Positions 51,025 through 60,317 of a stretch of 64,000 nt of DNA are shown piece by piece. Source of the stretch: Nitrospirae bacterium JdFR-85. Its GTDB lineage: Bacteria; Nitrospirota; Thermodesulfovibrionia; Thermodesulfovibrionales; JdFR-85. A program made the position numbers and the translations under genes. Positions within the stretch are counted from its first letter, which is position 1. Each line of letters begins with the position of its first letter. The notes beneath the pieces are model-generated. The model worked only from the letters and a program-made list of their open reading frames with translations, was not told where the DNA came from and ran no database searches. Where the stretch lies: contig MTOU01000027.1 of NCBI GenBank assembly GCA_002011745.1, positions 1-64,000 of the forward strand. Reading direction: 5' to 3'.

Positions 51025-51622
51025 CTACCTCCTCGATTTTGGAAGTACTGCCTCTGCTACCACTGTAAACAGGAAAGATCATCTCTCTTTCGATTTTTCC
51101 TTTCTTTATAACCAAAGCAACTGCACGGGGAAAGACCTTAGACTCTTTAAATTCTTCCTTCCATTCCATTTCCTGATTGAGGTATAAAAAGACCACTTTA
51201 TCTATGCTATCCATTAGGACAATACTCACACCCTCTTCCTCCCCTGGTAGTCTCTCTCTTTCGATCAACTGAAAACCTTTGTCAGTTTCCTCAATAGTAT
51301 AAGAAACCTCAACAAACGAGTCTCTGCTGCCCAACAATGAGGATGTGCTCAAAAACTGGAAACCACTTTTGTCTCCTTCAAACCATACAAATCTCTTGCC
51401 ATCCACCCATCTTGTTGATGAAATAAGGGAGGAGAGCTGTCTTTCTAAATTAAGATAGAGACCTCTTATTGCATCGAGCTCCTGTACCTTGGCCTCTGCC
51501 TTTTGTACAGACCGCACTCCCAGCCTTATTGCGCCAACTACTGCCACAGCTACTATACTCAACAGGAGGGTTGCAAGAAGTATTTCCAAAAGGGTGAATC
51601 CTCTTTTGTCATGGAGATTCAT
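50990..51622 (-). CDS. gspJ: Minor pseudopilin GspJ
   Basis: A 210-residue minor pseudopilin with prepilin cleavage motif KRGFTLLEILLATLLLSIVAVAVVGAI (G/F cleavage with Glu at +5). The remainder has RGLYLNLERQLSSLI and a beta-rich C-terminus, as in GspJ. Sits between gspI and gspK and overlaps both (14 bases with gspI, 35 with gspK). Confidence 0.88.
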   Translation of the reverse strand: MNLHDKRGFTLLEILLATLLLSIVAVAVVGAIRLGVRSVQKAEAKVQELDAIRGLYLNLERQLSSLISSTRWVDGKRFVWFEGDKSGFQFLSTSSLLGSRDSFVEVSYTIEETDKGFQLIERERLPGEEEGVSIVLMDSIDKVVFLYLNQEMEWKEEFKESKVFPRAVALVIKKGKIEREMIFPVYSGSRGSTSKIEEVDVLEVLRRTLK

Positions 51623-51986
51623 ACAGACTCCTATTCACCACCTTTTCTGTTTTTAATGTAAAGACCCTGTTTCCCTTTTTAATCTCTACCTTGATTAAAA
51701 ACATTTTAAAAGGAAGTGCTTCTGTTTTGTCAGTCTCAATCTCTGTTATACTCTTCCACAGTTCATACCCTTGTCTTTCAACCACCTCTGTGCCTTCTTC
51801 AAGGGTCTCTTTCAGTAGAAGACTTCTCATCTCTGCCGAAGCAACAAGGGCAAGGTCTAAATGGTCCTCTGTGGATGCTACACTCCGAAGCCCCCCTGAA
51901 AAGAGCATTATAATTGCTACAATCCCCATCGCAAGAATTGCTACTGCCACAAGGACTTCAATAAGAGTGAACCCCCTCTGTTTCAT
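51609..51986 (-). CDS. gspI: Minor pseudopilin GspI
   Basis: A 125-residue minor pseudopilin. Prepilin motif QRGFTLIEVLVAVAILAMGIVAIIMLF, then the GspI-like pattern LALVASAEMRSLLLKETLEEG. It starts the GspI-J-K tip complex. Overlaps gspH by 4 bases and gspJ by 14. Confidence 0.88.
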   Translation of the reverse strand: MKQRGFTLIEVLVAVAILAMGIVAIIMLFSGGLRSVASTEDHLDLALVASAEMRSLLLKETLEEGTEVVERQGYELWKSITEIETDKTEALPFKMFLIKVEIKKGNRVFTLKTEKVVNRSLYESP

Positions 51987-52438
51987 TCTATCTTCCTCAC
52001 ATGAGTACTACCTGTTAAGGGAGAGACCTTTATAGAGTAAACTATATTTTTTGCCTTCAACATCACTTCTCCTCCTGAACAACCATACCCTGGAAAAAAA
52101 ATAATTTTATATACCCCGTTGTTAATCCATCCCTGTTCTGGATCAAAAACAGATATCTCGATACTTTCAGGAATAGCCTTCTTTTTGTTAAATGCCTCAA
52201 TATATCTGTTGTCAAGATCAATCCTTACTACAACCTGTTCGGCCTTTGTCTGAGCCCTGTTCTTGGCATACCTTAGGGTAGAAACCACATCTCTCACTGT
52301 TGCCTTCAGTTTCTCCTTGGGAAGTCTCATTCCCAGATTCACTCCGACAATACCAACCATCAGACCTATAAGTGTCATAACAACTATCAACTCTAATAAT
52401 GTAAAACCCCGTTGAGAATGCCCTTTATTATTTTTCAT
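51983..52438 (-). CDS. gspH: Minor pseudopilin GspH
   Basis: A 151-residue pseudopilin with cleavage motif QRGFTLLELIVVMTLIGLMVGIVGVNLGM and a C-terminal beta domain (TLRYAKNRAQTKAEQVVVRIDLDNRYIEAF, the GspH/FimT pattern). ATG 52438 is chosen because AAGGAGAGGTG precedes it; a longer frame begins 11 codons earlier without a site. It is the first gene of the gspHIJKLM operon. gspG (major pseudopilin), gspC, D and E are not here. Confidence 0.85.
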   Translation of the reverse strand: MKNNKGHSQRGFTLLELIVVMTLIGLMVGIVGVNLGMRLPKEKLKATVRDVVSTLRYAKNRAQTKAEQVVVRIDLDNRYIEAFNKKKAIPESIEISVFDPEQGWINNGVYKIIFFPGYGCSGGEVMLKAKNIVYSIKVSPLTGSTHVRKIE

Positions 52439-52469
52439 TAAACACCTCTCCTTTACTGCTGAATAACCC

Positions 52470-52499
52470 AATATAACACTCTTTCATAAAGGATGACAA
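52470..52499 (-). promoter_or_regulatory. Sigma-70-like promoter of the gspHIJKLM operon
   Basis: On the minus strand TTGTCA (52499-52494) and TATATT (52475-52470) are 18 bases apart, 31 bases upstream of the gspH start. It explains expression of six overlapping genes down to 48181. Confidence 0.6.
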
Positions 52500-52543
52500 C
52501 CCAGAATATTTACAGGCATTGAATCTATAAAATCAAGAATAAA

Positions 52544-52573
52544 TTGAAATAGAAGACTTTATTAATGTATAAT
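52544..52573 (+). promoter_or_regulatory. Sigma-70-like promoter of the thrS operon
   Basis: TTGAAA (52544-52549) and TATAAT (52568-52573) are 18 bases apart, with a leader of about 57 bases to the thrS ATG. It is the best promoter upstream of thrS-infC-rpmI-rplT-pheS. Confidence 0.6.
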
Positions 52574-52636
52574 TTACAACGGGAACGAGTTATCGTCACT
52601 TTTTGAGAACAGGAGGAATGGAAAAACAGACAGAAG

Positions 52637-54544
52637 ATGATAAAAATCAGAATAGATGATAAAATTGAAGAAACCGACAAAGCTAATGCAAAACATAAAC
52701 TTATACAGCAGGGTGCCATAGCAATAAAGGTTAATGGAAAGGTTATAGATCTAAATGAAATTGATTCAATAGACGACAATGAAACCATAGAACCTGTAAG
52801 TATCAATACCTCTGAAGGCCTTGAGATCTACAGACATAGCACATCTCATGTAATGGCCCATGCTGTTAAGATTCTGTTTCCAGATGCAAAAGTTGCAATA
52901 GGTCCTGCAACTGATGACGGTTTCTATTATGATTTTGATATCGAGAGGGCCTTTACACCAGAAGATCTTGAGAAGATCGAAGAGAAGATGAGAGAGATTA
53001 TCTCGGAGAATAATGCCTTTGTCAAAAAGGTTATAAAAAGAGAAGATGCGATAAAGCTCTTTCAACAGAAAGGAGAAGACTATAAAGTGGAACTCCTTCA
53101 AGAGATTCAGGATGATGAGGTAACTGTATATGAGGAGGGTGATTTTGTTGACCTCTGCAGGGGGCCTCATCTACCTTCCACAGGATATATAAAGGCATTT
53201 AAACTCCTGAGTGTTGCAGGTGCCTATTGGAAGGGAGATGAGAGGAATAAGATGCTCCAGAGAATATATGGTACTGCCTTTGGTAATGAGAAAGAGCTTA
53301 AAAAGTATCTCCAGTTTCTGGAAGAGGTAAAAAAACGTGATCACAGAAGGCTGGGCAAAGAGCTTGATCTTTACAGTATAAATGAAGAGATCGGTCCTGG
53401 ATTAATATTATGGCATCCTAATGGTGCTATCATAAGAAAATGTATAGAAGACTTTTGGCGTGATGAACATTTAAGGGCAGGCTACAAACTCCTCTATACT
53501 CCCCATATAGCAAAGCTTTATCTTTGGCAGAAGAGCGGTCACTGGGATTTCTATAGAGAAAATATGTATTCACCTATGGAGATTGAAGGCATAAGCTATG
53601 AACTAAAGCCAATGAACTGTCCTTTCCATATTGCTATTTACAAAAGTTCTCTGCATAGTTACAGAGAATTTCCTATCAGATATGCAGAGTTAGGTACGGT
53701 GTACAGATATGAACGTTCCGGAGTGCTCCATGGGCTTCTCAGAGTAAGGGGATTTACCCAGGATGACGCCCATATATTCTGCCGTGAAGACCAGATTGAA
53801 GAGGAGATACTCCATGTACTTGATTTTACCCTTTTCATATTGAAAACCTTTGGCTTTGACAACTATGAAATATATCTCTCCACAAGGCCGGAGAAGTTCG
53901 TGGGTACAGAAGAAGACTGGGAAAGAGCCACTAATGCATTAAAACAGGCCCTTCAACACAAGGGACTGGATTTTGAGCTTGATCCAGGAGAAGGAGTCTT
54001 TTATGGTCCTAAGATTGATATAAAAGTAAAGGACTCCCTTGGTAGACCATGGCAATGTAGCACTATACAGGTGGACTTCAATAATCCAGAAAGGTTCGAT
54101 GTTACTTACCGGGGACAGGATGGAAAAGACCACAGACCAATAATGATTCATAGGGCCTTAATGGGTTCTCTCGAGAGATTCTTCGGAATACTGATTGAGC
54201 ATTATGCAGGGGCATTTCCTCTCTGGCTCTCACCCCAACAGATAGCAGTAATCACTGTTGCTGACAGACATGTGGAATATGCAGAGAAAATAATGGATAC
54301 TTTAAGGAGAGAAGACATAAGGGTGGAACCCTTTTTTGAGAATGAGAAGGTGGGGTATAAGGTTCGTCAGGCCACTATCAGAAAAATACCCTATTCGGTT
54401 ATAATAGGTGATAAAGAGATAGATTCAGGGCTTCTGACCGTGAGGAGGAGGACAGGACAGCAGTCTGGACCTTACAGGATTGAAGAACTTATAGAGAGGC
54501 TAAAAAGAGAGATAAATTCAAGGAGTCTTGAGTTGACTCTGTAA
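52637..54544 (+). CDS. thrS: Threonyl-tRNA synthetase
   Basis: A 635-residue class II synthetase. N-terminal TGS domain (residues 1-60), editing (SAD) domain including HSTSHVMAHAVKILFPDAKVAIGPATDDGFYYDFD, catalytic core with MNCPFHIAIYKS, REFPIRYAELGTVYRYERSGVLHGLLRVRGFTQDDAHIF (motif 2 region) and motif 3 HRALMGSLERFFGILIEHYAG, and the C-terminal anticodon domain (SPQQIAVITVADRHVEYAEKI). Zinc ligands Cys and His are in the expected MNCPFH and DAHIF blocks. It leads the ribosomal operon, a classic order with infC next. Confidence 0.97.
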   Translation: MIKIRIDDKIEETDKANAKHKLIQQGAIAIKVNGKVIDLNEIDSIDDNETIEPVSINTSEGLEIYRHSTSHVMAHAVKILFPDAKVAIGPATDDGFYYDFDIERAFTPEDLEKIEEKMREIISENNAFVKKVIKREDAIKLFQQKGEDYKVELLQEIQDDEVTVYEEGDFVDLCRGPHLPSTGYIKAFKLLSVAGAYWKGDERNKMLQRIYGTAFGNEKELKKYLQFLEEVKKRDHRRLGKELDLYSINEEIGPGLILWHPNGAIIRKCIEDFWRDEHLRAGYKLLYTPHIAKLYLWQKSGHWDFYRENMYSPMEIEGISYELKPMNCPFHIAIYKSSLHSYREFPIRYAELGTVYRYERSGVLHGLLRVRGFTQDDAHIFCREDQIEEEILHVLDFTLFILKTFGFDNYEIYLSTRPEKFVGTEEDWERATNALKQALQHKGLDFELDPGEGVFYGPKIDIKVKDSLGRPWQCSTIQVDFNNPERFDVTYRGQDGKDHRPIMIHRALMGSLERFFGILIEHYAGAFPLWLSPQQIAVITVADRHVEYAEKIMDTLRREDIRVEPFFENEKVGYKVRQATIRKIPYSVIIGDKEIDSGLLTVRRRTGQQSGPYRIEELIERLKREINSRSLELTL

Positions 54545-54566
54545 TTGATTATCAGGAGGTGAGGGT

Positions 54567-55070
54567 ATAACTCAGGAGTATAGAGTAAATGAGAGAATCA
54601 GGGCAAAGGATGTAAGACTTGTTGATTCTGATGGTAAGCAGTTGGGTATTGTACCACTACGAGAGGCTTTAAGGATCGCTGATGAAAGGGGTTTGGATTT
54701 GGTGGAGGTGGCGCCGAATGCGAATCCACCTGTGTGCAAAATAATGGATTATGGCAAATTCAAGTATCAGCAGAGCAAAAAACAGGCCCCCAAGAAGACG
54801 ATAGAAGTAAAAGAGATAAAAGTGAGACCCACTATTGATGATCATGATCTTGAACTTAAAATTAAAAACATATTAAGATTTCTTGAGGATGGCAACAAGG
54901 CAAGGGTTACAATGTTTTTCAGAGGTAGAGAGATCGTAAGACCAGAATTTGGACAGAGAGTTTTTGATAAGATTATAGAAAGGGTGCAGGACAAGTATAC
55001 CATAGAGAGCTTTCCTAAGCTGCAGGGGAAGAGTATGACAATGGTTATTTCACCGAAAAAGAAACAGTAG
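54567..55070 (+). CDS. infC: Translation initiation factor IF-3 (apparent AUA start)
   Basis: IF-3 prevents premature subunit joining and checks start-codon fidelity. From an ATG at 54642 only 142 residues result, lacking the N-terminal YRVNERI segment. In-frame upstream sequence encodes [27 protein letters not shown], the normal IF-3 N-terminus, reaching back to ATA at 54567, 6 bases after an AGGAGGTGA ribosome site. No ATG, GTG or TTG is available in that stretch. In E. coli infC begins with AUU, used for self-regulation; AUA here fits the same logic. With AUA the protein has 167 residues, standard length. Confidence 0.9.
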   Translation: MTQEYRVNERIRAKDVRLVDSDGKQLGIVPLREALRIADERGLDLVEVAPNANPPVCKIMDYGKFKYQQSKKQAPKKTIEVKEIKVRPTIDDHDLELKIKNILRFLEDGNKARVTMFFRGREIVRPEFGQRVFDKIIERVQDKYTIESFPKLQGKSMTMVISPKKKQ

Positions 55071-55080
55071 GGAGGTTGAG

Positions 55081-55278
55081 ATGCCAAAATTAAAGACTCA
55101 CAGAGGAGCTGCAAAACGGTTCAAAATTACAGGCAATGGAAAGATAAAGAGATGGAAGGCAAACAAAAGCCATCTTCTCACGGGTAAATCCTCAAGGAGA
55201 ACGAGAAGACTCAGAAGTTCAACATTGGTAGACAAGGCTGATGTAAAGAGAATAAAGACACTTTTACCTTACATGTAA
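55081..55278 (+). CDS. rpmI: 50S ribosomal protein L35
   Basis: A 65-residue basic protein matching L35: [44 protein letters not shown]. It sits between infC (11 bases) and rplT, the standard order, with GGGAGG as ribosome site. L35 and L20 are usually regulated together by L20 binding to its own mRNA leader; the structures are not traced here. Confidence 0.96.
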   Translation: MPKLKTHRGAAKRFKITGNGKIKRWKANKSHLLTGKSSRRTRRLRSSTLVDKADVKRIKTLLPYM

Positions 55279-55310
55279 TTAAAGTCTTGCAGAGATGAGG
55301 AGGTTTTAAG

Positions 55311-55670
55311 ATGCCAAGGACAAAAGGTGGGCCTAAGACAAGGCGGAGAAGAAAGAAGATTCTCAAAATGGCGAAGGGTTTCTATGGTGCAAGAAGCCGA
55401 TGTTACAAAGTGGCCAAACAGGCAGTAGAACACGCCCTTCAGTATTCTTACAGAGACAGAAGGGCAAAAAAAAGAGAATTTCGTAGACTCTGGATTATAA
55501 GAATCAATGCTGCTGCCAGACAGTCAGGTTTGACTTACAGTCAGTTCATTAACGGTCTTAAGAAAGCTGGAATTGCAATTGATAGAAAGGTTCTGGCAGA
55601 CATCGCCTATCATGACCCCTCTGCCTTTAATGAACTGGCTTCTAAGGCCAAAGAAGCCCTTGCTGCATAA
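55311..55670 (+). CDS. rplT: 50S ribosomal protein L20
   Basis: A 119-residue protein with the L20 pattern: [95 protein letters not shown]. It binds 23S rRNA early in assembly and can repress the rpmI-rplT message. Standard position after rpmI and 2 bases before pheS. Confidence 0.97.
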   Translation: MPRTKGGPKTRRRRKKILKMAKGFYGARSRCYKVAKQAVEHALQYSYRDRRAKKREFRRLWIIRINAAARQSGLTYSQFINGLKKAGIAIDRKVLADIAYHDPSAFNELASKAKEALAA

Positions 55671-55672
55671 TT

Positions 55673-56710
55673 ATGGAGGACCTTGAAAAAATAAGAGAAG
55701 ACTTTATAAGGGAGTCGGCCAGTATAGACTCCCTTATAAAATTTAACAATTTTAAAGCAAAATACCTTGGCAAAAAGGGGCTTATTACAGAAAAACTAAA
55801 AAGACTTTCAAGCCTGCCAAAATCTGAAAGACGTGATGCAGGCAGGGCAATCAATGAACTTAAGAGTTTTATTGAACAGGAGCTTGAAAGCCTCAAACAG
55901 AGAGTTACAGAGTTAGAAATTCAGAAAAAACTTGCAAAAGAGACACTTGATATAACTGTTCCTGGCAGATACATTCCACCTGGTCATATCCACCCTGTTA
56001 CTCAGGTACTTGAGGAGATTATAGAGGTTTTTGTATCCATGGGCTTTTCAGTAGAAGAGGGTCCTGAAGTTGAACTTGATTACTATAATTTTGAGGCTCT
56101 CAACATCCCTAAGGACCATCCTGCCAGAGATATGCAGGACACATTTTATGTAAAGGTATCTGGCTCTAATAAAATGGAAAGTGATGTGGTTTTAAGGACC
56201 CATACATCCCCTGTACAGATCAGGGGCATGTTAAAGAGAAAACCACCTCTTAAGTTTATTGCTCCAGGCAAGGTCTACCGCTGCGATGCAGATGTCTCTC
56301 ACACACCTATGTTTCATCAAGTGGAGGGTCTTATGGTGGGAGAAGATATTACCTTTTCACATCTTAAGGGTGTTCTTGAAAGGTTTATACATGCCCTTTT
56401 TGGTCCAGAGACTCCTGTTAGATTCAGACCAAGTTACTTCCCTTTTACAGAACCCTCTGCTGAGGTAGACATCGGATGTATACTCTGCAAAGGGCAAGGC
56501 TGCAGGGTCTGTAAAGAGACTGGCTGGCTTGAGGTTCTGGGGGCAGGAATGGTACACCCGAAGGTCTTTGAAGCAGTGGGATATGATATAGAGAGGTATA
56601 CAGGCTTTGCCTTTGGTATGGGTGTAGAAAGACTTACTATGCTCAAGTTTGGCATTGATGATATAAGACTCTTTTTCGAGAATGACCTCAGGTTTTTAAG
56701 GCAATTTTGA
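55673..56710 (+). CDS. pheS: Phenylalanyl-tRNA synthetase alpha subunit
   Basis: A 345-residue PheS. Coiled-coil N-terminus (KYLGKKGLITEKLKRLSSLPKSERRDAGRAINELK), motif 1 region with HPVTQVLEEIIEVFVSMGFSVEEGPEVE, motif 2 (GKVYRCDADVSHTPMFHQVEGL), DIGCILCKGQGCRVCKETGWLEVLGAGMVHP and motif 3 (GFAFGMGVERLTMLKFGIDDIR). An unusual Cys-rich insertion CILCKGQGCRVC sits before motif 3; it is known in several bacterial PheS. The beta subunit gene pheT, almost always next, is absent; a sensor kinase follows 24 bases on. Confidence 0.96.
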   Translation: MEDLEKIREDFIRESASIDSLIKFNNFKAKYLGKKGLITEKLKRLSSLPKSERRDAGRAINELKSFIEQELESLKQRVTELEIQKKLAKETLDITVPGRYIPPGHIHPVTQVLEEIIEVFVSMGFSVEEGPEVELDYYNFEALNIPKDHPARDMQDTFYVKVSGSNKMESDVVLRTHTSPVQIRGMLKRKPPLKFIAPGKVYRCDADVSHTPMFHQVEGLMVGEDITFSHLKGVLERFIHALFGPETPVRFRPSYFPFTEPSAEVDIGCILCKGQGCRVCKETGWLEVLGAGMVHPKVFEAVGYDIERYTGFAFGMGVERLTMLKFGIDDIRLFFENDLRFLRQF

Positions 56711-56734
56711 ATGCCAAAATCAGAATAGCTTAAA

Positions 56735-58687
56735 ATGAAGGCAATACGAGACCTCACTCTTACAACAAAATTTCTCTTTGGTGTTGGTATAATCATCATA
56801 CTATTCTGGTGTATATTTAGTATCTTTATATATGTCAACCTCAAGGATACAATTATAAAACAGACATATGAGAAGACCGATATCCTCTTTTCCCATATCC
56901 AAGCAACCAAGGAATACGCAAAAAAGGTCCTGAGACCCAAGCTATTTCATGTGCTAAAACCAGATACATTTATAAGGGAAGGAATGTCTGTATCTTTTAT
57001 AAATAAAAAAATAATGGCTGAATTCAAAAAATTCTTTCCTGACTTTCAATACAGAAGAGTATCTATAAATCCATTTAATCCTGAAAATACACCCAATAAG
57101 TTGGAACTGCAGTACATAATCAAATTCAAAAGGGATGGGGTTGACAAGATCAAAGAGATAGTCACAATAGATGGCAAAAAATACTATATCCAAGCAAGAC
57201 CTATAGTGGTGGAAAAGGGATGTCTTGCCTGTCACGGCAGACCGGAAGATGCTCCAGCCACCCTTATAAAGATTTATGGGACAAAAGGAGGGTTTAATAA
57301 AAGACTGGGTGAGATAATAGGAGTTGAATCAGTGGCCATACCCCTTGAGGGTACATTTAATGAAATAAGTCGGATTGTACTTTCTATCTTTCTTACAGGT
57401 GTGATAGGTGTCTTTTTCCTCTTTGTATCTCTCACATACTATATAAATAGAGTGGCTGTAAAACCTATAAAAAGCGTGAGTAATTTCTTTAAATCAGTTG
57501 TTGATGGTCAGATGGGTCTTAATGCAAGATTCAATGTAAAGAGTAAAGACGAGATAGGGGAACTGGCAGCATCCTTCAATCAGATGATGAAATACCTTAA
57601 AGAATCCCAAGACAAGTTAAGAGAGTCTGAGAAGAAATACAGACGTATATTCGAAGGCTCAAAAGATACAATCCTTGTGGCAGACTGCGATGGATTTATT
57701 CAGGATATTAACCCCTCTGGTCTGGAACTCTTTGGATGCAAAAGCAAACATAGATTGATCAATGAGAAAACCCTTTATGAACTCTTTGAAGACAAGAGGA
57801 ATTATGCCCAGTTTATAGAAAGCATGAAGACTAAGGGTTTCATAAAGGACTATGAAACCAGACTGAAAGGAGTGGATGGGAGAACTGTTGATGTACTTAT
57901 TACAGCAACAATACGTCTGGATGAAAAGAACCAGATATGTGGATATGAAGCAATAATAAAGGATATTACAGACTGGAAGAGGATTCAGGAGCAGATGAAA
58001 GAGGCAGACCGGCTTGCATCTGTAGGGCAGCTTGCTGCTGGCCTTGCCCATGAGATAAACAATCCTCTTGGGATAGTAATGGGCTATACCTCTATGCTTA
58101 TTAAGGAAAACAACCATAATCCTGAACTGAAGGATGATTTAGAGATAATCTACAGAAATGCTGAGGCCTGTAAGAAAATCGTAGAAGATCTATTGAAATT
58201 TTCACGAAAATCAGAGACCAAACCAGAACCTGCTGATATAAATCAGATAATTGAAGAAGTGGTTGAGATACTTTCCTACAAATTTGAAGAGAAGGCGCTT
58301 ACAGTAGGAAAAGAGTTTAACAATCTACCTCCTATAATGGTTGACAGGGAGAAGATTAGGCAGGTTTTTATAAACATTTTGATGAATGCATATCAAGCTG
58401 TTGATCTCTACGGTAGTATCAATATAAGGACATATAGTGTTGATCAAAAGATTATAATAGAAATAGAGGACAATGGTTGTGGGATTCCTGAAGAGGTTAA
58501 AGGCAGAATATTTGAACCTTTCTTTACAACTAAGGAACCTGGAGAAGGTACAGGTCTTGGTCTTTCTGTGAGTTATGGAATCGTCAAAGAACATGGAGGT
58601 GACATCCAGTTTAGTTCAACTGTAGGAAAAGGTACTGTCTTCAGAGTAATTCTACCTGAGCAGGGAGAGCATGACTCAGAAGGATAA
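56735..58687 (+). CDS. Sensor histidine kinase with c-type heme (Tll0287/DUF3365-like) sensor domain
   Basis: A 650-residue membrane kinase: membrane segment ([22 protein letters not shown]), periplasmic heme domain with [17 protein letters not shown] (CxxCH, heme c site Cys163/Cys166/His167), second membrane segment ([24 protein letters not shown]), HAMP ([35 protein letters not shown]), PAS ([35 protein letters not shown]), HisKA ([20 protein letters not shown]) and HATPase_c ([32 protein letters not shown]). The heme suggests redox or small-ligand sensing. It overlaps the response regulator gene by 17 bases. Confidence 0.92.
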   Translation: MKAIRDLTLTTKFLFGVGIIIILFWCIFSIFIYVNLKDTIIKQTYEKTDILFSHIQATKEYAKKVLRPKLFHVLKPDTFIREGMSVSFINKKIMAEFKKFFPDFQYRRVSINPFNPENTPNKLELQYIIKFKRDGVDKIKEIVTIDGKKYYIQARPIVVEKGCLACHGRPEDAPATLIKIYGTKGGFNKRLGEIIGVESVAIPLEGTFNEISRIVLSIFLTGVIGVFFLFVSLTYYINRVAVKPIKSVSNFFKSVVDGQMGLNARFNVKSKDEIGELAASFNQMMKYLKESQDKLRESEKKYRRIFEGSKDTILVADCDGFIQDINPSGLELFGCKSKHRLINEKTLYELFEDKRNYAQFIESMKTKGFIKDYETRLKGVDGRTVDVLITATIRLDEKNQICGYEAIIKDITDWKRIQEQMKEADRLASVGQLAAGLAHEINNPLGIVMGYTSMLIKENNHNPELKDDLEIIYRNAEACKKIVEDLLKFSRKSETKPEPADINQIIEEVVEILSYKFEEKALTVGKEFNNLPPIMVDREKIRQVFINILMNAYQAVDLYGSINIRTYSVDQKIIIEIEDNGCGIPEEVKGRIFEPFFTTKEPGEGTGLGLSVSYGIVKEHGGDIQFSSTVGKGTVFRVILPEQGEHDSEG

Positions 58688-60068
58688 GATTCTGATAATT
58701 GATGACAAGCCTGATATGCTCACATTCTTAGAGAGACTCATCTCTAAGGAATTAGGTGTAGATATCTTGACAGCCCAAAATAGCAGTGAGGCCCTTCCCT
58801 ATCTAAAAGACAATGATATTGATATTATTCTGCTGGACGTGAGGATGCCAGGCAAAGACGGCATCTCTCTTTTGAAAGAGATTAAATCCTTAGATTCAGA
58901 CATAATAGTAATAATGCTTACTGGTTATGGGACTGTGGATATGGCTGTAGAGGCCCTAAAGTTGGGAGCCTATGACTTCCTAACAAAGCCTGTAAACAAT
59001 GAAAGGCTGATCCATACCTTAAGAAGGGCTCTGCAGTTTAGAAAGGTACTTAAGGAAAAACAGAGATTAGAAGAAGAGATAAGAACACAAGTTGTGAGGA
59101 AGGAACTGATAGGTGAGAGTCCTGTAATGAAAGAGGTCTTAGAAACACTAAGGGCTGTAGCAGAAACAGATGAGACGGTTTTAATCCTGGGAGAGACAGG
59201 TACGGGGAAAGAGCTGGCTGCACGAACAATACACCGACTTAGTAGAAGGGCAGATGGACCATTTATCACTGTAAACTGTCCTGCTATACCTGAGTCAATT
59301 CTTGAGAGTGAGTTGTTTGGGTATCGAAAAGGCGCCTTTACCTCTGCAACGTCAGATAAAAAAGGACTCATTGAGACTGCTGATCATGGCACAATCTTTC
59401 TTGATGAGATTGGAGACATACCCCATTCTGTCCAGACAAAACTCCTGAGATTTCTTCAGGATAAAGAGTTCAAGCCTCTTGGGGATACAGAAAATATAAA
59501 GGTAGATGTGAGGGTCATAGCCTCTACAAATCAAGACTTGGAAAAAAAGATTCAAGAAGGACATTTTCGTGAGGACCTCTATTATAGATTAAATGTTATC
59601 ACCATCAGGATGCCTTCACTGAAAGAACGGAGTGAGGATATTCCGCTGCTTGCAGAACATTTCTTGCGTGAATACGCCCTTAAGTATGGCAAAGAAATAG
59701 AGGGATTTTCTGATGAGGCCATTGTATATCTAACCACCCGTCAATGGAAAGGTAATGTGAGAGAACTCCAGAATGTAATAAAAAGGGCGGTGATCTTCGC
59801 AAGGAATAATAAGATCGGAAGGAGAGACTTGGAGGATTTCTCCCATATAGAACCCTGTCCAGATATTCTAATGGATAGCCTTCTTAACCTGGATTACAGG
59901 AGTGCAAAATCAAAAGTACTGGAACACTTCACAGTAAATTATCTGAGACATCTACTGGAAAGTACCAAGGGTAATGTGACCCATGCCGCCAGAAAGGCTG
60001 GTATGGAACGACAGGCCCTTCAACAACTGATGAAGAGATATAGAATCACTTCTTCAGAATTCCGATAG
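58671..60068 (+). CDS. NtrC-type sigma-54 response regulator
   Basis: A 465-residue activator: receiver domain (ILIIDDKPDMLTFL, phosphoacceptor Asp in DIILLDVRMPGKDG, Lys in DFLTKPV), AAA+ domain (LILGETGTGKELAARTIH Walker A, GTIFLDEIGDIP Walker B, RVIASTNQDLE sensor I, VRELQNVIKRA) and a C-terminal Fis-type HTH (GNVTHAARKAGMERQALQQLMKRYRI). The sigma-54 contact loop is GAFTSA instead of the consensus GAFTGA. The regulator is cotranscribed with the heme kinase and sits just before a palindrome and sigma-54 promoter for the YeiH operon. Confidence 0.93.
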   Translation: MTQKDKILIIDDKPDMLTFLERLISKELGVDILTAQNSSEALPYLKDNDIDIILLDVRMPGKDGISLLKEIKSLDSDIIVIMLTGYGTVDMAVEALKLGAYDFLTKPVNNERLIHTLRRALQFRKVLKEKQRLEEEIRTQVVRKELIGESPVMKEVLETLRAVAETDETVLILGETGTGKELAARTIHRLSRRADGPFITVNCPAIPESILESELFGYRKGAFTSATSDKKGLIETADHGTIFLDEIGDIPHSVQTKLLRFLQDKEFKPLGDTENIKVDVRVIASTNQDLEKKIQEGHFREDLYYRLNVITIRMPSLKERSEDIPLLAEHFLREYALKYGKEIEGFSDEAIVYLTTRQWKGNVRELQNVIKRAVIFARNNKIGRRDLEDFSHIEPCPDILMDSLLNLDYRSAKSKVLEHFTVNYLRHLLESTKGNVTHAARKAGMERQALQQLMKRYRITSSEFR

Positions 60069-60106
60069 TGCAATATTTATATTGCACCTGCATATCCACA
60101 ATTGCA
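60067..60106. promoter_or_regulatory. Probable enhancer (UAS) for the NtrC-type regulator
   Basis: GTGCAATATTTATATTGCAC (60067-60086) is a 20-base near-perfect palindrome whose arms differ at one base. A further half-site TTGCAC at 60101-60106 follows. It lies about 95 bases upstream of the -24 element at 60181, the usual enhancer distance. Its first base falls on the regulator's stop codon. A related GGTGC-N4-GCACC palindrome lies near 60276-60289 in the leader. Confidence 0.6.
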
Positions 60107-60180
60107 CCCTTAATATTTTTCCCAAAATAAAAAACCTTTTCTTTTCAATAAGATATCTTACAATCCCCTCTCTTTTATCA

Positions 60181-60195
60181 GGCACATTAATTGCT
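60181..60195 (+). promoter_or_regulatory. Sigma-54 (-24/-12) promoter of the YeiH-type operon
   Basis: GGCACATTAATTGCT (60181-60195) has the invariant GG and GC 10 bases apart and matches TGGCAC-N5-TTGCW apart from the first T. Start would be near 60206, giving a leader of about 110 bases to the first ORF. Confidence 0.8.
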
Positions 60196-60317
60196 AAGTT
60201 TGAAGATACCAGTTTTAAAACTCAGAAGGTTTTGAGTTAGAAGGAAGGGGGTGAAAGTCAAGAAGTTAAAGAAAAAGGTGCTGTTGCACCTGAATTTTCC
60301 ATGAAAGGAGGTCAAAA

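Noticed and set aside
60276-60289. GGTGC-N4-GCACC palindrome in the leader as a second regulator site
   Set aside because: It shares only the GCAC core with the 20-base palindrome and lies downstream of the likely transcription start, so I left it as a minor note and not a separate operator.
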